Below are positions 23,886 through 34,088 of a DNA stretch of 64,000 nt, piece by piece; position 1 is the first letter of the stretch; each line of letters starts with the position of its first letter. This stretch comes from Brassica napus. Lineage: Eukaryota > Streptophyta > Magnoliopsida > Brassicales > Brassicaceae. The stretch spans positions 18,561,726 to 18,625,725 of the forward strand of contig NC_063448.1 of NCBI RefSeq assembly GCF_020379485.1, given 5' to 3'. A program made the position numbers and the translations under genes. The notes under the pieces are model-generated. The model made no database searches. It saw only the letters and a program-made list of their open reading frames with translations, and was not told the DNA's origin.

Positions 23886-24847
23886 TCAGGCATAGTTCAA
23901 CCTGAATATGTCGTTGAACACGTAGTAGTTTCCCTGATTCGATACCAAATGGAACATCTGGGGCACAAAAACACAGGTACGTCAGGCTACTATTTAAAAA
24001 CCAAAACAACATGAAGCCAACAGATGTATGTTACTTTTATATAGTGTAGCAAACAATATCCAATGCGTGATTCACAACATGAGTAGGTCAAGTTGAAATG
24101 AATGCACACACCTACTCTGATTTTTACACAGAACTGATAACATAAGACGTAACTAGTACCTCGAAAGTAAGAAGTAAGAGTCTAATGCTGCAGGCATAGG
24201 TAAGAAGAGTCTTCGACATTACAAATACAAAGATATAGTCTAGAGCAGAAGATGATACGCATACCACAAGGAACACTTATATAGACAATGTAATCGAATG
24301 CATAGCATAGTTAACATAACCTAGAAGAAGCATGGTTCCTATGCAAGATTAACAAAGCAGAACACTGAGATTACATCTACACAATCAATGCGGCTCTCAA
24401 CATCCGCCTAGTCATAGATCCGTCACTCAATGCTTCAGTTAGGGTTTGAAATTTCGAGTCAAATCAAGATCAAACAAGCGTCAAGTGCCCTAACGTAACA
24501 TGATCGAGAGCTAAAACGATGTGAAAGAAAAACACTCAAGATCGAGGGACCTGGCTGAACTTGAGAGCGTGCTGTTCGCCAGCGAGCTGAAGATTGCCGG
24601 AGACAAAGACGAGCATGCCGCCGGCGGGACCAGAGGGCTGGCAATCGACGGTGGTGATGTTGTGCTTGCACTGCTGGAAAGGAAGGCTGGTGAGCTTGGC
24701 GACGATGTTCTGAGAGCCCTGGATCTTCTGCCCTTCGAAGGTCAACATGGATCCTTCCTGGTAAAGAGAGACCAATCCTGCACGATTCGAATCGAAGGTG
24801 GTGTAGTAGTGCTCCACGAAAGCCTTGGCTACTGCGTCTGGATCCAT
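23886..24847 (-). CDS. NTF2A: Nuclear transport factor 2 (NTF2A)
   Basis: Two exons on the minus strand: 24847-24551 (297 nt, 99 codons) and 23957-23886 (24 codons with TGA). GT-AG intron of 593 bp, giving 122 residues, the normal NTF2 length. It starts MDPDAVAKAFVEHYYTTFDSNR and ends NDIFRLNYA. NTF2 is a homodimeric cone-shaped protein that carries Ran-GDP through nuclear pores by binding FxFG repeats, which recharges nuclear Ran. The whole chain is one NTF2 fold. A variable loop reads HLVSNQGNYY where Arabidopsis, as I recall, has a Pro-containing loop. The CT-rich 5' leader lies at 24850-24900. A Copia element sits 237 bp upstream of the start codon and may alter the promoter. Confidence 0.95.
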
Positions 24848-25078
24848 CTCTATCGTCTTCCCCTCTCTCTCTCTCTTTGCGTCGTCCTTTCAAAGCGTCT
24901 ACAGAGAGAAACGAAACAGAAAGGGTGAGATGATAAAACTTAAATTTTCCAGTAGATCAAGAAGACAAACAGATACTTCGTAATGGGCCTTTATCTTTAC
25001 AGTATCAGTCCCGTTAATATATGATATTGATGTTTGGATCAATGATCAAACCGTCTTTTATCCGTGACTCGATTAAAC

Positions 25079-25083
25079 CAGCC
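25079..25083. other. Target-site duplication CAGCC (left)
   Basis: CAGCC immediately before the 5' LTR matches CAGCC at 30713-30717 immediately after the 3' LTR, the 5-bp duplication left by Copia integrase. Confidence 0.9.
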
Positions 25084-25459
25084 TGTTATAAATTAAGCAT
25101 TGAAATGATCATCTACTTCTTTATCAAACTCAAGCACTATGATCATCCACTTCTTTACCAACTCAAGCACTATGATCATCTACTCATCAAACACTATGAT
25201 CACCCACTCATTTATCAAATTAAGCACTATCTTTGTTATTTTATGTATTGTTGTTCACTATAAATACCATCACTCATCTCACTCTTTTGTACACCATAAA
25301 CAAGAACAAGAGTTTATAATCAAAGAACCATTACATCTTCTTCTTCTTCCTTATAATAAACTCTCTCCCTTATACTAGTGTTATTTGCTTCCTACGGGTA
25401 TCAAATTCTACTCTTATTTAAATTTCTCGATACTATAAATTATAAGTTATTTCTTAACA
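25084..25459 (+). repeat. Copia 5' LTR
   Basis: 376 bp, begins TG and ends CA. It contains repeated phrases CACTATGATCATC and CTCAAGCACTATGATCA, then a TATA box (CTATAAATACC, about 25259-25269), so R begins near 25290. Nearly identical to the 3' LTR. Confidence 0.9.
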
Positions 25460-25530
25460 CGTTATCAGCACGATCACTCTGCGATTCGGTAAAATTTATT
25501 TGTATCATTTATACCCTGTTATAATGGTCG

Positions 25531-25800
25531 GTATACCGCCTCTACTATTATTTATATCATGTTATAATGGCCGGAATACCGCCTATATTATTTACTAGTA
25601 ATTTAATTTATTTATTGGTCGGCCGAGCCGCCTTATATCCTGTTTATTATTTATTGGTCGGCCGAGCCGCCTTATATCCTGTTTATTATTTATTGGTCGG
25701 CTGAGCCGCCTTATATTCTGTTTATTATTAATTGGTCGGCCGAGCCGCCGTATAATTTATTTATTATTCTGCATTGATCGGCTGAGCCGTCGCATGATTT
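25531..25800 (+). repeat. Tandem repeat with GGTCGGCCGAGCCGCC core
   Basis: Five to six head-to-tail units of about 40 bp, each with a GGTCGGC(C/T)GAGCC core followed by an AT-rich spacer. The core is partly palindromic (GGCCGAGCC). It lies in the Copia leader between the primer site and the internal promoter-like stretch. Two weaker copies (ATGGTCGGTATACCGCC, ATGGCCGGAATACCGCC) precede it. Confidence 0.85.
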
Positions 25801-26090
25801 GTTGTCATATAACATAAATATTTCATTGTCATAATTTTTCACTTTTATGAAATTTTATAGATTTGATTGACCGTTTAATACGATATTTTCAGACTAATTT
25901 TTGGTGCACTCAATTTAACCCCAACGGTCACAAAGAAAATTTTTCAAAAATTTCCCCTTTCTCCAACGGTCATGAACAGTAATTTTCATCTATAAATACA
26001 ACTCATTTTCACTCCATTTCATCATCCAAAACATTTCATCTTCTCTCAAAAATTTCAAATCGCTCTCCTCCGATTTTTCATTTCAAGAAA

Positions 26091-26231
26091 GATGATTCGC
26101 GCACTTTTGTTTTTATGTGCCATTTTTATTTGTATTTCTATTTATAGTTTATTCGTTGGAGAATTTACTCCGAGTGAATATCGGTTTAATTTTATTTACA
26201 TCGCTTCTCCTTGTAATTTCTTGTATGATTA
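26091..26231 (+). CDS. 46-codon hydrophobic open frame in the Copia leader
   Basis: ATG 26091 to TAA 26231 (46 residues plus stop). It starts MIRALLFLCAIFICISIYSL, a signal-peptide or single-helix-like segment, and is preceded by a TATA box (CTATAAATACAAC, about 25990-26002) and a CT-rich leader. It may be an accessory gene of the element with its own promoter, or a captured fragment. I do not recognise it. Confidence 0.3.
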
Positions 26232-26299
26232 ATGTAAACGGTTTTTAAATTATGAAGTTCATAATAAATGATTCATTTTAAAATTGCGAAATTCTAAAA

Positions 26300-26304
<5 letters not shown>

Positions 26305-26330
<26 letters not shown>

Positions 26331-26370
26331 GTCATTTTAGACGATGATATATATATATATATATATATCA
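26305..26370. repeat. Paired TA dinucleotide repeats
   Basis: Two runs of (TA)n separated by about 20 bases (GTCATTTTAGACGATGA). They can pair with each other to form a cruciform. Confidence 0.85.
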
Positions 26371-26999
26371 ACGCTTGTCTATATGTAAGAATAATAGTTA
26401 TTTTATGAATTAAATTTTGCTTATTATACTTTAATATGCTTCATGATTTAATGGTATTAAGGAAACATACTTTATGATTCATGGTCTAACATCATAAAAG
26501 AAATTATTTGTAATCGGTTAGTTTTGTTGTCGATTAGTCTTTGGTCTAATATCATAAAAGAATTTGGATTATATGTTGATATTTACTAATGTAATGGCCA
26601 TGTTTATATGAGCAAAAATTTAAAGTTTTCAGGATTGTGTATTCTCTCGGAAAGATATGTACAAGTTATCAGCCAATTCAGAAACGTGAACAGCTGAAAC
26701 TTTCATCGCCGATATACTTCTGTTTATAAGATAAGTATTTTTATGCTTTATATACAAGTTTAACAAACTTGATTAGATAAATCAATTTGCATGAAGTTGG
26801 CAGTGATATAAATTTGTTCATTAAATTGATTGATAGGTTAAACTTTGTTAAAAAGCATGAGAGTAATAATATAGTCTATATAATAATTACTATGAAAGTT
26901 TTATTTATTTTCTGATATAATAAGACACCTTTGTTAATACATATTTATATATATTTGAAATATTTTGATTTTATTACCATTTATATTGAGGATTTTAAG

Positions 27000-29900
27000 T
27001 TTAAAGCTTGACTCTAAAAGATCCATAAGTTTTGGAAGATAATATATATAAAAAAGGTATTATCACCTGAAGTGATTACCTAAAGCTCATTTTGTATTTT
27101 GCATTTAAAGATTACAAGACCTGAAGTCTGTAAATAAAGCCAACTATGTTGGATGTTAAGTTTAAAAGTAAAATTTCTTCAAGAAATTTTTTTATGATGC
27201 ATATATATTGAAAAATATCTATTGATAAATCACGTCTAGTTGATTATGATTCATTCTCCTGAAGAGAATATGACATTTAAAAAACTCATAAATAGTGGTT
27301 TTAGACGTGAGCATAAATGAGGTCAAGGTCCAAAGAGTTTCTTTATAGAACTCATACTCTCACTTAAAGTTGAGAAAATAAACATGGTAATAAAGAAAAG
27401 AAATTATGAATTCATCTGAAGATGAAAGAAAATTTATTGTGTGTACAATACAAGGTAGTAAAAACTTATAGAATGCTTAAAAAGAGGATATATATGATGC
27501 TCCAGAAGTGTACATAGTATTACTGCACATAAAAATTCAATTTAAAATTCTTAAGAATGCAAAAGTTCTTAAGGTATTGTATTTTTATAAGTATCAAAAG
27601 TTAAAAATACATAACCCATGTAGGATATGTTGTTGATTAAGAAAATGAGATACATTCGAGATTGATAAACCTGTAGTATTATCATCTCGAGGGGAAGAGT
27701 TAAAGAATCTCACTTTTTATGATAAGTCAAACATCCAGAAGATTATGTTTACACTAAAACTAAGATTGATGAATTTTTCTCAAAGTAAATCCATGAGATT
27801 TTGAGACACTTATGTTGAGACAATAAGCAAACGAAATGATATATACATTTCAATCAGAAATAATTCTCAAAGCAGTATAAGTATTTTAGAGAAAATATCT
27901 ACAGCCTCTTATATATTGTACTACACAAAGATTAGTATAATGAAGATAAATGTATAGTAAACTAGAAGTTTACATTTGGCATGAATCAGTTAGACCATTT
28001 TGGTTCATTAATAATGCGAATATATACTTAAAGGTCATATGCATAGGAACCAGAAGATTCTTCCGAATGATTTGACATATGTTGCTTACCCATAAGATAA
28101 AAGGGTAATATGGTTTTCACCAGCCAAAATAAGATATTGGCATAAATAACGAAGATGTTAGTGGACTGATCACCCACTATGCATTTTTATAATATTGGTG
28201 AATTCACTTCTTAAAGTCTTTAACGACTATAGCACATTCACTGAGATAAGTGCTAAACATTTTGAGCAACACTGGTTCGCATCAAGCCAATAAATATTCA
28301 CTAGTTCTCCCCATCATTGGTATAGGATCAGAAACCAATCATTTTCATCTAAGAATGTTGGATGTTGCTCCGCCACAGAGCTTCAAATGAAGATGTGTTT
28401 TCAAATGAGGTTGGAAATATATGTTGGATATAAATCTCTATTGACACTTAAGAATCCAGAGCCATCCCCGAAAAATATAAGTAAGGCTATACATGAATTC
28501 TAAAAGTGAGTTAGTACTTCCAACATAAGGGGGAGAAAATAAACAGCTGGAAAAGAAAATAAGTTGAAATGAATTATCATTGATCCTCGGGCTAAACACA
28601 ATGTGAAATAGAAGTCCAAAAGATAATTCATTTCAAAACTTACTAAAGCAGTTGCCAGACACGACCCATATAAATATAGTGATCAAGTCACATATACCAG
28701 CTGTAAATGCTCCAATAAGAATAAATGTTCTACAAGAACAATATCAAACTGCTAGTCACGCCTGCAGCGTGGTAGACAGATTGGTTCCAAAGATAAATCC
28801 TCGTAAATGAAAAGGAGCATATATTGATAATGGTCAAAACGAGGCAATATAGTTTTGTATGATCTCCAGAAGAGAAATTAAACATGACTGACGAAAATTC
28901 AGGTACCTGAGACAAATGAAGAGATCTCAATAAGTTATGTCATGTATGAAACAAAATGGAACCGATAAGAAAATTGACGTCGATGATATTATACATGCAA
29001 AGTAGCAGTTGATATAATAAATGAGAAAGAGGATCATGAAAGAAAGTCTATTGAAAAGTGTACACAAAGAAATGATTGGCCAAATCAAAAGATGCAATAG
29101 ACAAAGATATAAACTTCTTGTGAAATAGAGAAGTATTTGGACCAGTAGTCCATACACTAAAAGGTGTAAAACAAGTGAGATGTAAATGAACCGTTGCACA
29201 CAAAGAAGGATCAATATGAAATTAATTGTGAAGAGACATAATTTCATGTGGTAGATGCAACTAGTTTCAAGTTCCTTATAGTCTGGTAATAAAGGAAGAA
29301 CTTGAATGAAACAATCCACTTGAAAAATGTTAATCCCTGAAAGTATAATCCATGAAGGATTGATGATATCAAAATCATGTTCCCGGGAACTCTGCATATT
29401 CGATCGAATTGAAACAAACTATTTTATGGGATATATGAAATATTATAAGGTTAACAAATGTATCCATTTGTATTTATCAAGAGATTATAAATCAATAGAA
29501 TCATGATTTGAATATAATCAAAACTCCTGAAGAGTTATAGAAAAATTATATTTTGAAAGAAAACTCTTGACAATACTATATTGTTTTATGTATCCTAAAC
29601 TGGAGATCTAAAACTAAGATGTTATCATAAAGATCCTTAAAGTATTTTATTTAAGACGCTCGTATATGTTTGGTCCTGAAATACCATACGTAAGAGTGTT
29701 ATTGAAGAAAATTATTAATCTTTTCATTACTGAAAGATGTAATTTCATATGAAAAGAAAGAAAATCATAATAGTAACTTCTATAGTTACAAATGAATAAT
29801 TCGTATGTACGAGACGAATTTCTATACGATTATATGTAAGAAATTTGGTTTGAAATCCAAATAGACCAATAAACTATTGTCTAAGTCAAAAGAGAATTAT

Positions 29901-30300
29901 GGACAAGAAGTCTAAAGGACCTAGATATCATAATAGAAATGAATAGAGTTTATTCTCTTAAGCTTAATTCTCTGAAGAGAGTTGATTGGAATGCATATCC
30001 TGAAGATATTGTTTCCAGGGAAAGAAATATGATATTAAGTGTGGTTGTACTCTTTTTCCTTATCAGGTTTTTTTTTTTTATCCCATTGGGTTTTTCCATG
30101 ACAAGGTTTTAACGAGGCAACAAAGAACATACAAAAGATAGACAACCAAAGAGAATGTTACAATTTGAGAGATGAAAATCTATCATTGTTCTAAAGGTTC
30201 TATGACTACTCATTCGAGGGGGAGCTTACGTAGTTGTACTCTTTTTACTTTTACTACGGTTTTTCGTATTGGGTTTTCCATGACTAGGTTTTTAACGAGG
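27000..30300 (+). pseudogene. Copia pol remnants
   Basis: Short plus-strand stretches still read like the region between integrase and reverse transcriptase of plant Copia elements: near 28685-28760 (an IPA-VNAP-like phrase) and near 28970-29110 (a DVDDI..., then NEKEDHE-KSIE-C-QRNDW pattern). Frameshifts and stops separate them, and the reverse-transcriptase catalytic motif is not visible. No frame longer than about 60 codons survives on this strand. The minus-strand frames here are antisense noise. Confidence 0.5.
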
Positions 30301-30335
30301 CACCACGTAATACAAGATGGATGATCAAGGGGGAG

Positions 30336-30712
30336 TGTTATAAATTAAGCATTGAAATGATCATCCACTTCTTTACCAAACTCAAGCACTATGATCATCC
30401 ACTCCTTTACCAACTCAAGCACTATGATCATCTACTCATCAAACACTATGATCACCCACTCATTTACCAAATTAAGCACTATCTTATTTATTTTATGTAT
30501 TGTTGTTCACTATAAATACCATCACCCCATCTCACTCTTTTGTACACCATAAACAAGAACAAGAGTTTATAATCAAAGAACCATTACATCTTCTTCTTCT
30601 TCCTTATAATAAACTCTCTCCCTTATACTAGTGTTATTTGCTTCCTACGGGTATCAAATTCTACTCTTATTTAAATTTCTCGATACTATAAATTATAAGT
30701 TATTTCTTAACA
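30336..30712 (+). repeat. Copia 3' LTR
   Basis: 377 bp. It follows the polypurine tract and ends AACA, followed by the target duplication CAGCC (30713-30717). Its last 170 or so bases match the 5' LTR without visible difference. The differences cluster in the first half. Confidence 0.9.
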
Positions 30713-30717
30713 CAGCC

Positions 30718-32164
30718 AAGCTTTTGTTCTCTTGTTGTTTTTGTTTCTCATCTTATATATTACCAAAACGGAATAGAAAAACAATCTCTTTGCCATAAAT
30801 CTCTTTTTAGTCTCGTTTGAACTTAGATACCCCTGACCAACTTTAAAAATTCATATCAATTATTTTAAGGATCAGAGAAATATGGAAAAATTTACATAAA
30901 GAAGACACAATCATATGAAAAATATTTTGGTTGACTAATTATTAGTAAACACAATTTTATATTTTGATCTACAGATCGCAGAAAACATGATCTACCATCT
31001 ACGAGCTCGTAGATTGTAGATTCGGTTAACTACATGGATATATGCAGCTTGTAGAACATAAAATCGACCAATGGTTATAATTCTACCTTCGTAGAATAAA
31101 TCAGATGCCATTTTCCTTATTTCTGAACTACAGTAGATTTCATTAACTACTATTTCCCAATATATCTACGAAGACGAAACCACAAAATCTGCATGTGTAC
31201 CAATACTCTACAAAAGTATGATTACTTTATCTACCAAAATACTCTATCTTACCGCAGCCGGGTTACACAATTTACCATGTTTTCTATATTCTACAGACAA
31301 CAAAATGTATGTTCTGCCAAATTAGAAATGTATATTTTTCCTAAATCTCTCCAAATCTGTTAAGAGAATATATTCTAAATCTCTAATTTCCTAAATTTTC
31401 GTGTTTCCTGAGTTAATCATATTTTCTAGATTCACCAAGGAAGAACCCTAATCCCCTTTTCTCTATTGTTTGTTTTATTTTGTTTCGACAAATGACAACA
31501 ATTCACGTGTTTTGGGAGGGTGTGGATCCGGGTCTCGGGTCAGATATTTAAAATTTTCGGGTGGGTCCAAGCGGATATAAACCACAAATGGGGTTAATCT
31601 AAAAACACTAATCGAGTTGTTAAATACTATACTCTAAAACCCTTAATCAACTCTAACTCTAACATGTATAAGAACACAAAAATCCAAGACATTAATTTAT
31701 ATTTCGAAATCATTAAACTATAACTTAATAAACATTAAACTATAATTTCTAAAACACTAAAATTGACTTGTTAAATACAAAATCTAATTTGTTAAACACA
31801 AGATTATTATTCACTTTTATTTGATTTAGGGTATAGGGTTTGAACCCTATTTGATTTAGGGTATAGGGTTTGGACCCTATGTGATTTAAGGTTGAGTAGA
31901 AACGCTAAACTCATTCACTATTATTCATTATCATTTCTGAAACAAAAAATAGACTTGTGAAACGACTTATACACCATTTATCCTAACTTGATTTGAACAC
32001 ATACTTTAGAATCTAATAAAATTAGAAAAACACAAATATCAATAACAATAGTGAATCTATTCAAAGACAGCAATCATTAATTCAAACGAGTTCTGCAACT
32101 TTCTTTGGGACACGCTTTGGAGCTTTAATGTGGACAATCTCGAGTGGACTTCTTCTAAAGTACC
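30718..32164. other. AT-rich DNA with repeated TCTAC/GTAGA motifs
   Basis: No gene. Between 30960 and 31300 the pentamer TCTAC or its complement GTAGA recurs more than ten times in both orientations, including the perfect 18-bp palindrome ATCTACGAGCTCGTAGAT (30997-31014). Such clusters resemble subterminal transposase-binding arrays of CACTA-type elements, but no CACTA end was found here. The 31805-31885 part holds a direct repeat (TTTGATTTAGGGTATAGGGT). TCTTATATATTACC at 30751 could be a Helitron 5' end. Confidence 0.4.
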
Positions 32165-32715
32165 AGTTTTATTTTTATTTCTTTCTATTAATTTGTTTAC
32201 AAAGTTCTTAATTTATTTTGATTTTATTTATTTGCTGGATTAAAAACAAACTTATGATGACAAGATTGTGATTAATACTTACTTTTATTGATCTTGATGT
32301 TACAATCTTTGGTTACAGAGTTGCTGATAGACCTTAAAAGTTTACAGAATTTCTAGAGAGAAGGGAGAGCAATTTTTAGAGTGAGAAAGAGCTTTTCAAA
32401 AATTACCCGTGCTTCGTTCTTCCTCAAGGGTTCTTTTTATAGGCGAGGTTTGCGTATTGATTGGTTGTCACGTGTCGTCTTCTAATTTGACCGACACTCG
32501 GCTTGCTACGTGTCGTCTTCTAATTGTGCCGACACTTTGCTTGCTAGGTGTCAGGTCTTGGGTGACTGGTGGAGACCTTTGTCGTGTTGTTTCAAAGTCT
32601 CCGGGTGGGTCCCATGCTTGTCTCATGTGGGTCCGTTGATGTCTTGGATGGTTATCCTTTGATAGTGGTGTCTTGGATGTTTATACAGATATACTCTGTA
32701 TAATTATTTTGTACA
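32165..32715 (-). repeat. Pararetrovirus terminal direct repeat (3' copy)
   Basis: About 551 bp, matching 39745-40290 with roughly 14 substitutions and a few small indels counted by eye. It contains the TATA box, enhancer repeats and AATAAA-type poly(A) signals of the other copy. On the minus strand it begins TGTACAAAATAATT and stops where the primer site would begin. Confidence 0.9.
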
Positions 32716-32813
32716 TGTTACAAACATAGGAATTCGAAAAGAAAATAATTTACAGAGTCTACTAGGATATTTTTTAGAACAGAATTCAAAATTTAAACTA
32801 CGGACATATTATT

Positions 32814-32816
<3 letters not shown>

Positions 32817-32859
<43 letters not shown>
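32817..32859 (-). repeat. A43 homopolymer (minus strand)
   Basis: 43 consecutive T on the plus strand, six bases beyond the stop codon of the second viral frame. Its length may be uncertain in sequencing. Confidence 0.9.
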
Positions 32860-32863
<4 letters not shown>

Positions 32864-32864
32864 A

Positions 32865-34088
32865 TTATTCTTCGAAAGGATCTTGTGCGAGAGGTCCTCC
32901 GAACGGGTCGTTGGTATCGTTGTTAACTTCTTCTTCGTCGGAGCTTGAGTTCATGTGTTGATCTATGAGTTGTGCAAGTTTTTCTTTCTTTGATTGTTTA
33001 GATATTTTTTGGCTAGAAGAAGATGTAGTTGAAGTATCAGGACTTGATTTCTTCTGAGAAGTTTGATGTAGTTGACTTGGTAAGAGTAGGGGTACTGCTT
33101 TTGAAACCGATTGGACGACTTGTTTGGCTTGTTTTATAGCGTCAAAGTATTTTTGGATGTTGGAGTAGCTACATCGGTCTTGATTATATTTTTCTCACCA
33201 TTTTACCCTAAATTCTCTGACAAGAGAATAGGGCATATCTTGAAGATGTAGGGCTAGCTGGAAGTGCCATGAACATATCCAGGGAATGCCCATATCGATG
33301 TGGAAATAGATCTTGTTTAAGGGTCTGATAGGCTGATCGGGTATATGCTTTTTGTAAAACTCGAAAGACGTCTTGAGTAAGTAAGTTGGGTAGATTGCGT
33401 CTGATGGTCCGAACCAGTACCACCATTCTGCAAACCATCCGGGTATCGCTTTTGAACAGTTTTGGTCAAAGCTAAAGAACCAGGAGTGGTCATAGGGTCT
33501 GATGAAGAATGCCCTGAAAAAGGCGTTTTGATAGTCGGTATAGGTATATCCTTGAATATGAAAGCCTGGTGTAACGAAGGGTTTTATTGAGTGATGGTGG
33601 ATGAACCCAAGGTCTTTGGACTAATATATGTTGAGGATTTTACAGGTTGAGTAGACAATAGTGTTTTTGTCTTTCTGGTCTGGGTAATGAGTTATTTCGA
33701 TGGATCTAGAGGCTACTAGGATAAACTCATAGAAGGTGTGGTTTTTGGTTATATTATCGGTTGGATAAGGACAGTCTGGATAAAAGGCTCTGTTTACAAA
33801 GGCTTTTAGTTGGGGTAAGGTTATGGGTTTGGTGAATTGGGTAGTCATTAGGTGCTGTTTTTGGGGTTTGACATAATAGGTTGATTTGGTCGAGGTTTCG
33901 GGTTATTTGGTAGTTGGAACAGTCGCCTTTGAAGTAGATCCTTCTGCGGCTGCTTTTGCATAAGACAGTGGTGGATATTCTGCCAAAGCTGAATATGGAT
34001 TTGGTGTAAGGATTTTTCCTTGCAAATGTGGTTGGTTTTTTACATAGTCTGACGCCGTCATTGGTTTCTTGCTTTTTTGTTCACTCAT
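32865..34088 (-). pseudogene. Pararetrovirus second ORF, unknown function
   Basis: A single frame of 407 codons from ATG 34088 to TAA 32865. Its ATGAGTGA start overlaps the polyprotein stop. Three in-frame stops break it (TAA 33903-33905, TAG 33621-33623, TGA 33195-33197), with no frameshift. Visible features: a Lys-rich N-terminus, a middle rich in Trp, Tyr and Phe (several W pairs near 33400-33440), and a Ser/Lys-rich then acidic C-terminus (a DEEEV stretch and a DPFEE end). Florendoviruses carry an ORF2 of unknown role at this place. It does not visibly match a transactivator or coat protein. The 33438-33208 open frame is a shadow of this one. Confidence 0.65.

Larger units (their letters stand above)
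25084..30712 (+). mobile_element. Ty1/Copia retrotransposon, non-autonomous
   Basis: 5' LTR 25084-25459, primer site starting at 25460 (CGTTATCAGCACG, common in plant Copia elements), decayed interior, polypurine tract ATCAAGGGGGAG (about 30324-30335) and 3' LTR 30336-30712, flanked by CAGCC. LTRs begin TGTTATAAATTAAGC and end AACA. By eye they differ at about 8 of 376 positions, so the insertion is fairly recent, yet the interior has no intact gag or pol. Such a copy must have been moved by enzymes of another element, or its interior decayed unusually fast. Confidence 0.9.

Noticed and set aside
25531..25800. CRISPR-like direct repeats
   Set aside because: Plant tandem repeat with repeated, not unique, spacers, inside a retrotransposon leader.
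28927..29397. 156-codon minus-strand frame inside the Copia element
   Set aside because: Antisense to pol remnants; very hydrophobic because the plus strand is A-rich.
33208..33438. 76-codon minus-strand frame in the pararetrovirus
   Set aside because: Shadow of the second viral frame, which continues through this region in another frame.
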